Shown: in pieces, positions 54,007-61,490 of the stretch
Position numbering within the stretch: position 1 is the first letter of the stretch
Layout: each line of letters starts with the position of its first letter
From: SHVO01 sp041905525
Lineage (GTDB): Bacteria; Pseudomonadota; Alphaproteobacteria; Rhodospirillales; Rhodospirillaceae
Length of the DNA stretch: 64,000 bases
NCBI GenBank assembly: GCA_041905525.1
Contig: JAYRKY010000017.1
Coordinates: 13,651 to 77,650, forward strand
Direction of reading: 5' to 3'
The notes under the pieces: model-generated
What the model saw: the letters and a program-made list of their open reading frames with translations, nothing else
The model's database searches: none
What the model was told of the DNA's origin: nothing
Program-made: the position numbers and the translations under genes

Positions 54007-55212
54007 ATGGGGGACATCGCCAAACTGCAGAACTTCCTGAAACCGGCCGCGTGCGAGCCGTCGCAATCCCGTGGACGTCTCTACCCGGAGGACGAGTCAG
54101 CGACCCGGACCGCCTTCCAGCGCGACCGCGACCGCATCATTCACTGCGGGGCGTTCAGGCGCCTGAAGTATAAGACCCAGGTCTTTGTCTACAGCGAGGG
54201 TGAAAACTATCGCACCCGGCTGACCCACAGTCTGGAGGTCGCCCAAATTGCCCGCTCGCTCTGCCGGTTCATGGGCCTCAATGAAGATCTCGGCGAGGCC
54301 CTCGCGCTTGCACATGACCTGGGACACACCTGCTTCGGTCATGCTGGGGAAGACGCCCTGCAGGAGTGCATGGCCACTTACAACGGTTTCGACCACAACG
54401 CCCAGTCGCTGCGGATCGTCACGAAGCTCGAACATCGCTACGCCCAATTCGATGGTCTCAATCTGACGTGGGAGGCCCTCGAAGGACTGGTCAAACACAA
54501 CGGGCCGGTGATCGGTCCCGCGGCCGAGGCGAAGCGGAAAGGTGAGCCGGTGCCCTTGGCGATCACCGAATATAACGCGGGGCATGACCTGGAACTCGCG
54601 ACATGGCCGGGCCCGGAGGCTCAGGTCGCCGCCTTCGCGGACGGTATCGCCTACAACGCCCATGATTTCGATGACGGTTTGAAGGCCGGTCTTTTTGCCA
54701 TGGACGAAGTCATTGCCCTTCCACTGGTCGGACCGATCTTTAAGAATGTGATGGACCGTTATCCCGGTATCGATCGCACGCGTCTCATCCACGAATCCTT
54801 ACGCACCTTGATCGCCGCGATGGTGAACGATGTTATTGCCGAAACCCATCGGCGATGGCTGAACGTCAAGCCAGGCGACGTCGCGGGTGTGCGGGCGATG
54901 GGACGGCCGCTGGTCGGCTTCTCCGACGCAGTTACGGAGGCGGAGGGCGCCATCCGCGCCTTCCTGTTCTCGCGTATGTACCGCCACACGCGCGTGAACC
55001 GCATGACCAGCAAGGCGCGCCGGGTCGTGAAGGATCTTTTCACGCTGCTGCTGGCGGAGCCGTTGCTGTTGCCGGACGATTGGCGCGACGGCACCGAAGT
55101 CCCTGGCGGCATGCGCACAGCGCGCCGTGTCGCGGACTATATTGCGGGCATGACGGACCGCTTTGCCCTCGACGAACACTCTCGGCTCTTCGATCCCGCG
55201 ATTAAGCCTTAG
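54007..55212 (+). CDS. dgt: dGTP triphosphohydrolase-like HD-domain protein
   Basis: 401 residues. Metal motifs of the HD superfamily: RTRLTHSLEVAQIAR, ALAHDLGHTCFGHAGE, FDHNAQSLRIVTKLE and IAYNAHDFDDGL. These are the dNTPase signatures; the short alphaproteobacterial group hydrolyses dNTPs to deoxynucleoside and triphosphate. The start at ATG 54007 (MGDIAKLQNFLKP) fits the family; the frame upstream is longer. Its end overlaps the convergent mscL gene by 11 bases. Confidence 0.93.
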   Translation: MGDIAKLQNFLKPAACEPSQSRGRLYPEDESATRTAFQRDRDRIIHCGAFRRLKYKTQVFVYSEGENYRTRLTHSLEVAQIARSLCRFMGLNEDLGEALALAHDLGHTCFGHAGEDALQECMATYNGFDHNAQSLRIVTKLEHRYAQFDGLNLTWEALEGLVKHNGPVIGPAAEAKRKGEPVPLAITEYNAGHDLELATWPGPEAQVAAFADGIAYNAHDFDDGLKAGLFAMDEVIALPLVGPIFKNVMDRYPGIDRTRLIHESLRTLIAAMVNDVIAETHRRWLNVKPGDVAGVRAMGRPLVGFSDAVTEAEGAIRAFLFSRMYRHTRVNRMTSKARRVVKDLFTLLLAEPLLLPDDWRDGTEVPGGMRTARRVADYIAGMTDRFALDEHSRLFDPAIKP

Positions 55213-55651
55213 AGACTTCCAGGTCCGCCGTGCAGAATTTGCATTTGCTCGCGGCGATCGGGATGGCCGACAGGCAGCGCGGACAATTCTTTTCCGACGG
55301 TGAAGCGGGCGGATTGGCGAACCGCTCCCGCAGGCGGTTGACCTGTCGCACCAGCAGAAATATGGCGAAGGCAATGATCGTGAATTCGATGACGGTGTTG
55401 ATGAACGAACCGTACGCGATGACCGGTGCTCCGGCTTCTTTTGCCGCGCTGAGACTTGGATAACTCGCGCCCGAAAGACTGACGAACAAATCGGAAAAGT
55501 CCACCCGGCCCAAGAGCAGACCGATGGGCGGCATGATCACGTCATTCACCAGCGATGTCGTGATTTTGCCGAACGCGGCGCCGATGATTACGCCGACCGC
55601 AAGATCGATGACATTGCCGCGCAGGGCAAAGGTACGGAATTCTTTCAACAT
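55202..55651 (-). CDS. mscL: Large-conductance mechanosensitive channel MscL
   Basis: 149 residues. Helix 1 GNVIDLAVGVIIGAAFGKITTSLVNDVIMPPIGLLLG, helix 2 GSFINTVIEFTIIAFAIFLLVRQVN, and a C-terminal zinc-ribbon-like tail with four cysteines (CPRC...CKFC), an addition seen in some MscL proteins. It opens under membrane tension during osmotic downshock. The leader includes a perfect EcfG promoter and a stem-loop (see 55690-55783), so either a small RNA or stress-controlled mscL mRNA is made from there. Confidence 0.95.
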   Translation of the reverse strand: MLKEFRTFALRGNVIDLAVGVIIGAAFGKITTSLVNDVIMPPIGLLLGRVDFSDLFVSLSGASYPSLSAAKEAGAPVIAYGSFINTVIEFTIIAFAIFLLVRQVNRLRERFANPPASPSEKNCPRCLSAIPIAASKCKFCTADLEVSKA

Positions 55652-55689
55652 AGGCGTAAGGTCCCCTCAGTAGAACTTCGCCCATCATA

Positions 55690-55783
55690 GGATAAGGCCC
55701 GCGGTGGGGGGAACCGCGGGCCTTTGAAAGTTGTTCTGCGCCCTGGGATATCCTGGGGGGAGGGGGCTTCGGGCGCTGGAACA
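55690..55783 (-). ncRNA. Candidate C-rich small RNA (or mscL leader), copy A
   Basis: On the minus strand a perfect EcfG promoter (55815-55791) is followed by about 94 bases without a gene. From about 55783 the RNA begins with TGTTC-GCGCCC, which pairs with GGGCGC-GAACA (55743-55732), around a C-rich loop with CCCCC and CCCCCC runs. A short linker leads to a perfect 12-bp hairpin (55724-55713 with 55705-55694) whose loop is TCCCCCC, preceded by GGT. T-tract after it is poor. The start point is predicted, not observed. It may instead be an attenuated leader of mscL (ATG 55651). Confidence 0.6.
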
Positions 55784-55790
55784 CAGGATA

Positions 55791-55815
55791 AACGCCGCGC
55801 CCGCATCACGGTTCC
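55791..55815 (-). promoter_or_regulatory. EcfG (general stress) promoter upstream of RNA copy A/mscL
   Basis: Minus strand GGAAC (55815-55811), 16-base spacer, CGTT (55794-55791): perfect consensus. The base immediately after the -10 begins TATCCTG, which recurs in inverted form (CAGGATA, 55755-55749) in the RNA. Confidence 0.8.
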
Positions 55816-55905
55816 GGAAAACACGGCGAAAAATCCCCTGCGCGCCGCGGAAAATCTAAGGGTATTCACGGAACACTAGGCCGGGAAGCGCGACCCGCGC
55901 GGCCG

Positions 55906-56466
55906 TTATTTCTTTGCCGTCGGCGCCGAGACCAGCATCCAGCGTCCGCCCGCCCGCGAGCAGGACGTCTTCGGCGCGAGGCCGCATACGATCCCTGAGG
56001 GAAGCACATCGCTCCGGGCGCGGTCCAAGCCCCACTGGTCCCCGGAGCCCGACATGACGATTTCGTCGGCTTTGGTCTTCAGTCGCAGATGACCGTCGAG
56101 ACCACCGGTTTCGTTCACCTTCACCTGGAGATCCCACTCGCAGCAATGCTCTGGCTCTTGCGCGGCGAGATTGGTGCTCACCGTGACTTCCATCGTCGGG
56201 TTCTCGGGGTTGCGCTTTAATTCGTCCAGCACCGTGAAGCGGCCCTCGAAGAAAAAGCGCTCGATGGCAACCGGCCCCGCAGGCTGTCCGCTCTGCCAGG
56301 CGGCCTGACCGGCAAAATACGCTTCGTCGCTGATCTCAAGAACGCCGCGGCAGCAGCCGGCGCGGTCGTCGGGGACCCAGGCGTAGGTGGCTTTTGCTTC
56401 CGCCGGCTGAACTCCAAGAAGGGCGGCGGCGCAAAGCGTGAGGACAGACAGTGTGGAGCGATACAT
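55906..56466 (-). CDS. Secreted hypothetical protein, Cys-containing
   Basis: 186 residues from ATG 56466 (MYRSTLSVLTLCAAALLGVQPAEA), a clear signal peptide. Mature part begins KATYAWVPDDRAGCCRGVLEISDEAYFAG, has another CC pair (HCCEWDLQV) and a TSC near the end, so disulfides are likely in the periplasm. Beta-rich, with no recognised family. Its ATG faces a 206-base spacer toward the plus-strand gene at 56673, in which I see no promoter that I can defend. Confidence 0.7.
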   Translation of the reverse strand: MYRSTLSVLTLCAAALLGVQPAEAKATYAWVPDDRAGCCRGVLEISDEAYFAGQAAWQSGQPAGPVAIERFFFEGRFTVLDELKRNPENPTMEVTVSTNLAAQEPEHCCEWDLQVKVNETGGLDGHLRLKTKADEIVMSGSGDQWGLDRARSDVLPSGIVCGLAPKTSCSRAGGRWMLVSAPTAKK

Positions 56467-56672
56467 AAGGCTAGAATGATGTGCCCGTCCGTCTACCTCA
56501 AGGGGAAACTTGTATCGGTCACGGGTATCGCGCAAGCGTGACGGGCGGCATATTGACCTTGGGACCCGCCGATGGACGCGAATAGACGTTCACCGTCTCG
56601 CGTTTGGCGCACGTGAAACCTTGGGGCGCGCACCTCCGTTAGGGGAGTGTGTGATTTGTTCACGAGGTTTTT

Positions 56673-57110
56673 GTGCCCGACCCGATACAGCGAACCAGTT
56701 CGCGCGGTCTCAGCAATCTGTTCTCTCGCGTCGCGTGCAAGGCCGGCTACTACTCATCACGGCCGGTCGCCTTCGTCACCTCCTGTCTCATCGTATTTGT
56801 CTGGATGCTATCTGGACCGCTCTTCGATTGGGGCACGACGTGGCAGCTCCTGATCAATACCGGCACGACGATTGTCACGTTTCTGATGATTTTCCTCCTC
56901 CAGCACTCGCAGGCCCATGACACGACAGCGATGCACTTGAAGTTGGACGAGATTATCCGGGCCGTGAAGGAAGCCAGCAACGACGCAATCGAGTTCGAGA
57001 AGATGGACGAGGAGCAATTGTTGGCGCGTCAACGCTACTACTACGATCTTGCGGAACGCGCGCGCGAAGCCGCCGCGCGCGAAAGCCATCCGCGCCGGAT
57101 GCGCTCTTAG
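56673..57110 (+). CDS. Low-affinity iron permease family protein
   Basis: 145 residues from GTG 56673 (GAGG upstream). A membrane helix pair (PVAFVTSCLIVFVWMLSGPLF and LLINTGTTIVTFLMIFLLQ) is followed by HSQAHDTTAMHLKLDEIIRAVKEASN, the defining segment of the Fet4-like 'low affinity iron permease' family, then an acidic helical tail. The yeast name is by homology only; the bacterial proteins are shorter with half the helices and have no proven transport role. Confidence 0.85.
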   Translation: MPDPIQRTSSRGLSNLFSRVACKAGYYSSRPVAFVTSCLIVFVWMLSGPLFDWGTTWQLLINTGTTIVTFLMIFLLQHSQAHDTTAMHLKLDEIIRAVKEASNDAIEFEKMDEEQLLARQRYYYDLAERAREAAARESHPRRMRS

Positions 57111-57219
57111 ATCTGGTCGCCTCCCGGGAAACCGCGGCACGGAAGCGCACGAACGACGTGTGAGCGCCTAAGCGGCGCGTTACGTATTCGAAAGACGGCA
57201 AAAAAATGTCGGCGCAACG

Positions 57220-57244
57220 CGAACACAATGATTCCCTTACCGTT
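57220..57244 (+). promoter_or_regulatory. Near-consensus EcfG promoter for the SYGQ/RGG protein
   Basis: CGAAC (one mismatch to GGAAC), 16-base spacer, CGTT (57241-57244). It lies 72 bases before ATG 57316. The rest of the 205-base gap after 57110 holds no other gene. Confidence 0.55.
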
Positions 57245-57315
57245 CGGATTCTGGGGCCGGCGACCATTCTGTTGGCCTCTCTGAGATAATTCGAAATCAC
57301 ATCCAGGAGGAGATG

Positions 57316-58392
57316 ATGGCAAAAAGCCGAAAGGCCGGCGCGCGCTCCCGTACCTCGACACGTGGCGCGAAGGCCAAGACCGCAAGCCGTGCGGCTTCGC
57401 GCGGTCGAAGCCAGACTGGTCGCGGGCAGAAGCAGCAATCTCAATCGAGTAATGAGGCAGATACCACGCACCGTAAGGGCCGGGGGCAGACGCAAACCCG
57501 CGGCAGGACTCAGTCAACCAATCAGAATCAGTCACGCAGCAAGGGAAGCAGCGAAATGAATTGGAACCGCAATCAACAGAACCAGGGCTCCAGCCGGACG
57601 CAGGGCCGTCAGCAGAGCCAACAGAACTGGAATGACGACGACAACGGCAACATGTCCGGTGGACGCGGCCGTCAGCAATCCTCGACCTACGGCGAGAACG
57701 AGTACGGTCGCGGCCGCAGCCAGATGAGCCAGGGCCGTTTCGGCACGGACGACCAGGATCAGTACAATCGCAGCGGCAATCGCCGCGGCCAGCAGTACAT
57801 GGGCATGGAAGACGATGACGAGTCCGGTTATGGCCAGCAAAGCCAGGGCAACTACGGCCGCGGTCAAGGCGGTTATAGCCAGCAAGGCCGCAGCCAGGGC
57901 GGCTATGGTCAGCAGAGCCAAGGTAGCCGCGGCAGCCGCGGCGCCTACGAGTCCTACGAGGACGACGACGATTCTTACGGCGGTCGCCAGCAGAGCCAAA
58001 GCCGCTCCGGCGGTTACGGTCAAAGCGGCTACGGCCAAAGCGGTTATGGCCAAAGCGGATACGGTCATCAGCAGGGTATGTCCGGTCGTCAGCAGAGCCA
58101 GGGTCGCTGGCAGGAAGACGAGGGCGTGTCGCAAGGCCGTGGCTCCCAGTCCCGCTCGCAGGGATACGGATCGCAGTACGGTGGCGACGACGAGGACTCG
58201 TATCAGTCGTCCCGCTCCGGCCGCGGATACGGTCAGCAGAGCATGTCCAATCGCTATGAAAGCGATGAGGACTATTCCAGCGGGTCACGCAGTCGTGGCC
58301 GGTCCGGTCAGTCGAGCCAGTATGGTTCCGATGATGACGAGGACTACGGCAGCAGCGGGCGGTCCTCGGGCGGCTCCCGCCGCAACCGCTAA
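57316..58392 (+). CDS. SYGQ/RGG-rich low-complexity protein (FUS-like composition)
   Basis: 358 residues. ATG 57316 is 5 bases after AGGAGG (an adjacent ATG at 57313 is closer). The first ~80 residues are Lys/Arg/Ser/Thr/Gln-rich, resembling nucleic-acid-binding tails. The rest is almost entirely Gly, Ser, Tyr, Gln, Arg and Asp with recurring SYGQ/GYGQ, RGR/GRG and acidic DDDE blocks, and a near-perfect tandem GYGQS repeat (three copies from about residue 232). An in-frame ATG at 57556 with GGGAAG before it could start a shorter form beginning MNWNRNQQNQ. No known family; the hydrophobic frame on the opposite strand is a composition artefact. A terminator follows. Confidence 0.72.
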   Translation: MAKSRKAGARSRTSTRGAKAKTASRAASRGRSQTGRGQKQQSQSSNEADTTHRKGRGQTQTRGRTQSTNQNQSRSKGSSEMNWNRNQQNQGSSRTQGRQQSQQNWNDDDNGNMSGGRGRQQSSTYGENEYGRGRSQMSQGRFGTDDQDQYNRSGNRRGQQYMGMEDDDESGYGQQSQGNYGRGQGGYSQQGRSQGGYGQQSQGSRGSRGAYESYEDDDDSYGGRQQSQSRSGGYGQSGYGQSGYGQSGYGHQQGMSGRQQSQGRWQEDEGVSQGRGSQSRSQGYGSQYGGDDEDSYQSSRSGRGYGQQSMSNRYESDEDYSSGSRSRGRSGQSSQYGSDDDEDYGSSGRSSGGSRRNR

Positions 58393-58414
58393 CGCATTGC
58401 GCTTGTCATGAGAG

Positions 58415-58441
58415 AGGGCGGCCTTCGGGCCGCCCTTTTTT
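58415..58441 (+). terminator. Rho-independent terminator
   Basis: Perfect 9-bp stem (58415-58423 with 58428-58436), TTCG loop, T6. It ends the SYGQ/RGG gene and lies just 13 bases from the convergent receiver-domain stop. Confidence 0.92.
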
Positions 58442-58453
58442 GTCAGCCGCGGT

Positions 58454-58828
58454 TCACGGCTGTTCAGCGCGAGAAGCGGAGGCTTCCCGCAGCTGCTCGA
58501 GAATCCGGATTACGTCTTTTTTCAAATAGGGCTTAGGCAGCGCCGGTCGCATCAGGTGGGCCGCCGGAACAACCGCCTTTGTGTGACCGCTGAGCAGGGC
58601 AAACGGGACGCCTCTCCGTGCCAGTTCGTCGGCGACCGGAAAAACCTGCTCATGTCCCAGATTGATGTCGAGAAAAGCGCAGTCGATGTGATGTTGGGCG
58701 ATCTGGTCGAGGGCGGTTTTCACCGAAGGGACCGTGGCGACGACCTCGCACCCTTCATCCTGCAACATCATCTCCAAATCCATGGCGATGATCGCCTCGT
58801 CTTCGACGATAAGGACGTGCAGGCTCAT
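58454..58828 (-). CDS. Single-domain response regulator
   Basis: 124 residues, receiver domain alone: acidic pocket VEDE, phospho-acceptor Asp in CAFLDINLG, conserved Ser/Thr position in LLSGH and the Lys in LPKPY. No output domain, so it acts by protein contact or phosphotransfer, as in many CheY-like and alphaproteobacterial single-domain regulators. The cognate kinase is not in the window next to it; its start at 58828 faces a 445-base non-coding region that carries the small-RNA candidate. Confidence 0.9.
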   Translation of the reverse strand: MSLHVLIVEDEAIIAMDLEMMLQDEGCEVVATVPSVKTALDQIAQHHIDCAFLDINLGHEQVFPVADELARRGVPFALLSGHTKAVVPAAHLMRPALPKPYLKKDVIRILEQLREASASRAEQP

Positions 58829-59095
58829 ATCACACCATAACTAACTTCGCTGCCGCGTTGCCGCGCAATCTCCCGAATTCCTGAACCTCTCGCAAGCGCG
58901 CATTCTCCCGCCGGCTGTAGAGGGCCTCCGTGGGTCGCGTTGTCGGCAACCCTAAAAATTCGCTCCACGGGCTCTGAAAAAGTCACGCGGATTTCGGCCC
59001 GACCGCGCGTGCCGGCCACGTACGAAATGGCTAACCATGTGATTTGAAGCGATTTTCCGATCCATTTTGGGTGCTACATTTTTTTTGGAACATCA

Positions 59096-59120
59096 GGAAC
59101 AACCGCCGGGATGCCGCGTT
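59096..59120 (+). promoter_or_regulatory. EcfG (general stress) promoter for RNA copy B
   Basis: GGAAC (59096-59100), 16-base spacer, CGTT (59117-59120): perfect consensus. No coding gene follows on this strand before the terminator at 59200. Confidence 0.82.
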
Positions 59121-59128
59121 TCACTTAT

Positions 59129-59207
59129 GTCCTGCGCCCCCAGCCCCCCAGCCAATAAGTGCAGGACCCCAAAGCCCTCCCGTTCCCCCCGGGAGGGCTT
59201 ATTCTTT
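59129..59207 (+). ncRNA. Candidate C-rich small RNA, copy B
   Basis: Starts about 9 bases after a perfect EcfG -10. GTCCTGC (59129-59135) pairs with GCAGGAC (59161-59167) around a C-rich loop with CCCCC and CCCCCC runs. After CCCAAAG follows an 11-bp terminator stem (59172-59182 with 59190-59200), loop TTCCCCC, then ATTCTTT. The layout matches copy A at 55690-55783, including the terminator loop. Two C-runs could pair with purine-rich ribosome-binding sites. No protein frame with a ribosome site is present. The 5' end is a prediction. Confidence 0.7.
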
Positions 59208-59273
59208 GTGCGCCGGCCCAAGACTTAATCCGCGCGAATGTGGTGGCGGACTTTCGCCTCTTTCGTGCGCCGC

Positions 59274-61454
59274 TTAAGCGGCTGTTGCGCGCTCCACGAC
59301 CAGCACGAACATGAGGAGGGAGCGCCCCGTCACTTCATAGACATGTCCGAACGGGAATGTCTCGTGCCGGCCGGAGTCCGGAACATTGGTGTCCAAAAGC
59401 ATCTGCCAGGCCGTGCCGGCTGGCGCCTCCGGAAGCGTGAAGAGTACGACGTCATGGTGACCGTTCAGGACAAGAAGCAAAGTCGCTTCGCCGCCGCGCT
59501 TCGGCACGCCGCTCGGCTGCGCGCGCCCGTCGAGGAGGAGGCCGACGCATTTCGCCTTCGCATCGTGCCACTGTTCTTCCGTCATTTCCGTCCCATCGGG
59601 CGCGAACCAAGTAGAGTCCTTCACGCCGATCTCGGGATTGTAGGCGGCGGTGAGAAACCGCCCCTGTCGCAACACCGCGTAATCGCCCCGGAGACGAAGC
59701 AAGCGCTGCACAAACCGTGTAAGCGCGGCGCCATGCTCGGTCTCTTGCCAGTCGAGCCAAGAGATTTCATTGTCTTGGCAGTAGCTGTTGTTGTTGCCGT
59801 GTTGCGTCCGGCCACGCTCGTCGCCGGCGAGCAACATCGGCGTGCCCTGGGCGAGAAGAAGTGTCGCCAGCATATTGCGCTTCTGCCGCTCGCGGACGTC
59901 GACAATTTCGGGATTATCCGAGGGGCCTTCTATACCGTGGTTCCACGAGCGGTTGTCGGAATGGCCGTCCCGGTTCTCCTCGCCATTCGCCTCGTTGTGC
60001 TTGTCGTTGTACGAGACAAGATCATGCAGCGTGAAGCCGTCATGAGCCGTGATGAAGTTGACGCTCGCCCAGGGTTTCCGGCCCCGCCGATGGAAGAGAT
60101 CGCCCGATCCCGTAAGGCGGCGCGCGAGGTCGGCTAGCGTCGCATTGTCTCCTTTCCAGAAACTGCGGACCGTGTCGCGGAAGCGATCATTCCATTCCGC
60201 CCACCCGGGCGGAAACCGCCCCACCTGATACCCGCCCGGTCCGCAATCCCAGGGCTCTGCGATGAGTTTTACCGACGACAGCACCGGATCTTGGCGGCAT
60301 GAGTCCAGGAATCCGCCGCCTTCATCGAAGCCGTAAGGTTCCCGGCCTAAAATGGTCGCGAGGTCGAAGCGAAAGCCGTCGACATGCATCTCCTGCACCC
60401 AATAGCGCAAAGAGTCCGTCACCATTTGCAAAACGCGCGGGTGAGAGAGATTGAGGGTGTTTCCGGTGCCGGTGTCGTTGATGTAGTAGCGGCTTTGCTC
60501 GGGAAGAAGACGGTAGTAGGAGGCGTTGTCTATGCCTTTGAACGAGAGTGTCGGGCCACGCTCGTTTCCCTTCGCGGTGTGATTGTAGACCACATCCAGC
60601 ACGACCTCGAGTCCCGCCTCGTGCATGCGGGCGACCATCTCTTTGAACTCCTGCACCACATGCGGCGCGGAGTGCGCGTATCTGCGCGCGGGTGCGAAGA
60701 ACGAAAGGGTGTTGTAGCCCCAATAGTTCACGAGGCCCTTGTCGAGCAGATAGCTATCGTCGACAAACCCATGGACGGGCAGCAGTTCTACGGTTGTTAC
60801 GCCGAGCTTGCGGATGTAGTCGACGACTTCCGGATCTCCCAAGGCCCGGAAGGTCCCGCGCATATCCTCTCGCACCGACGGATGCCGCATCGTGAATCCG
60901 CGCGGATGCATTTCGTAAATGACCGTCCGGTCCCACGGCACATGGACGCGCCGGTCCGCGCCCCACGTGAAGGCGGGGTCGATGACCCCGGCTTTGGGAA
61001 CGAATGGCGCGCTGTCGCGAGTGTCGAATGTGAGGTCGTCACCGCTTTCGAGTTCGTACCCAAATAGCGCGGGTGTCCACTCAAGTTTACCCACGACCGC
61101 CTTCGCGTATGGGTCGAGGAGCAATTTGTGTGGATTGAAGCGATGGCCTGCGTCGGGCGCATAAGGTCCGTGAACGCGGTATCCATAGACCGTGCCCGGA
61201 CGTGCGTCGGGCAGGTATCCATGCCAAACCTCGTCGGTGAACTCCGGCAGAGTGATCCGCTCGGTCTCGCGGCCTTCCGCATCGAACAGACACAATTCGA
61301 CGCGCGTCGCATGTGCCGAAAACAGCGCGAAGTTGACGCCAAGACCGTCCCAAGTCGCTCCGAGCGGGAAGGGACGGCCTTCCCGGATACGCGATGGCCG
61401 CATGACCTGAGGAGCCGCGGGAACGCTGGACGGGATGGCGCTGGAATAATTCAT
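59274..61454 (-). CDS. glgX: Glycogen debranching enzyme GlgX (TreX-type)
   Basis: 726 residues from ATG 61454 (CTGGAG upstream); longer starts at 61490 and 61556 would run into the divergent gene. N-terminal starch-binding domain (GATWDGLGVNFALFSAHATRVELCLFD), then the GH13 barrel: VVLDVVYNHT, VDGFRFDLA with nucleophile Asp, LIAEPWDCGPGGYQVG with acid Glu, FITAHDGFTLHDLVSYNDKHNEANGE. It removes side chains of glycogen to yield linear maltodextrin for TreY. In trehalose clusters it is called TreX. Confidence 0.94.
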   Translation of the reverse strand: MNYSSAIPSSVPAAPQVMRPSRIREGRPFPLGATWDGLGVNFALFSAHATRVELCLFDAEGRETERITLPEFTDEVWHGYLPDARPGTVYGYRVHGPYAPDAGHRFNPHKLLLDPYAKAVVGKLEWTPALFGYELESGDDLTFDTRDSAPFVPKAGVIDPAFTWGADRRVHVPWDRTVIYEMHPRGFTMRHPSVREDMRGTFRALGDPEVVDYIRKLGVTTVELLPVHGFVDDSYLLDKGLVNYWGYNTLSFFAPARRYAHSAPHVVQEFKEMVARMHEAGLEVVLDVVYNHTAKGNERGPTLSFKGIDNASYYRLLPEQSRYYINDTGTGNTLNLSHPRVLQMVTDSLRYWVQEMHVDGFRFDLATILGREPYGFDEGGGFLDSCRQDPVLSSVKLIAEPWDCGPGGYQVGRFPPGWAEWNDRFRDTVRSFWKGDNATLADLARRLTGSGDLFHRRGRKPWASVNFITAHDGFTLHDLVSYNDKHNEANGEENRDGHSDNRSWNHGIEGPSDNPEIVDVRERQKRNMLATLLLAQGTPMLLAGDERGRTQHGNNNSYCQDNEISWLDWQETEHGAALTRFVQRLLRLRGDYAVLRQGRFLTAAYNPEIGVKDSTWFAPDGTEMTEEQWHDAKAKCVGLLLDGRAQPSGVPKRGGEATLLLVLNGHHDVVLFTLPEAPAGTAWQMLLDTNVPDSGRHETFPFGHVYEVTGRSLLMFVLVVERATAA

Positions 61455-61461
61455 GCTCCAG

Positions 61462-61486
61462 GGAACGCAATCATCCCGCTGTTGTT
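61462..61486 (+). promoter_or_regulatory. Possible EcfG-type promoter in treZ
   Basis: GGAAC (61462-61466), 16-base spacer, TGTT: one mismatch to the -10. It would start transcription near 61493, inside the presently annotated treZ start, so either the protein start is later (GTG 61497) or the match is chance. Confidence 0.3.
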
Positions 61487-61490
61487 TCAT

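Larger units (their letters stand above)
58829..59273. other. Non-coding region between receiver gene and glgX
   Basis: 445 bases without a protein gene. It contains the EcfG promoter and RNA candidate at 59096-59207. The part from 58829 to 59090 holds the promoter region of the receiver gene, with an A/T-rich run TTTTTTTT near 59080, but no consensus I can defend. Bases 59208-59273 precede the glgX stop on the other strand. Confidence 0.6.

Noticed and set aside
57532..58134. 200-residue hydrophobic frame opposite the SYGQ/RGG gene
   Set aside because: It is the complement of Gly/Gln/Ser/Tyr codons, with Leu/Ala/Thr/Val runs and no ribosome site; no independent support.
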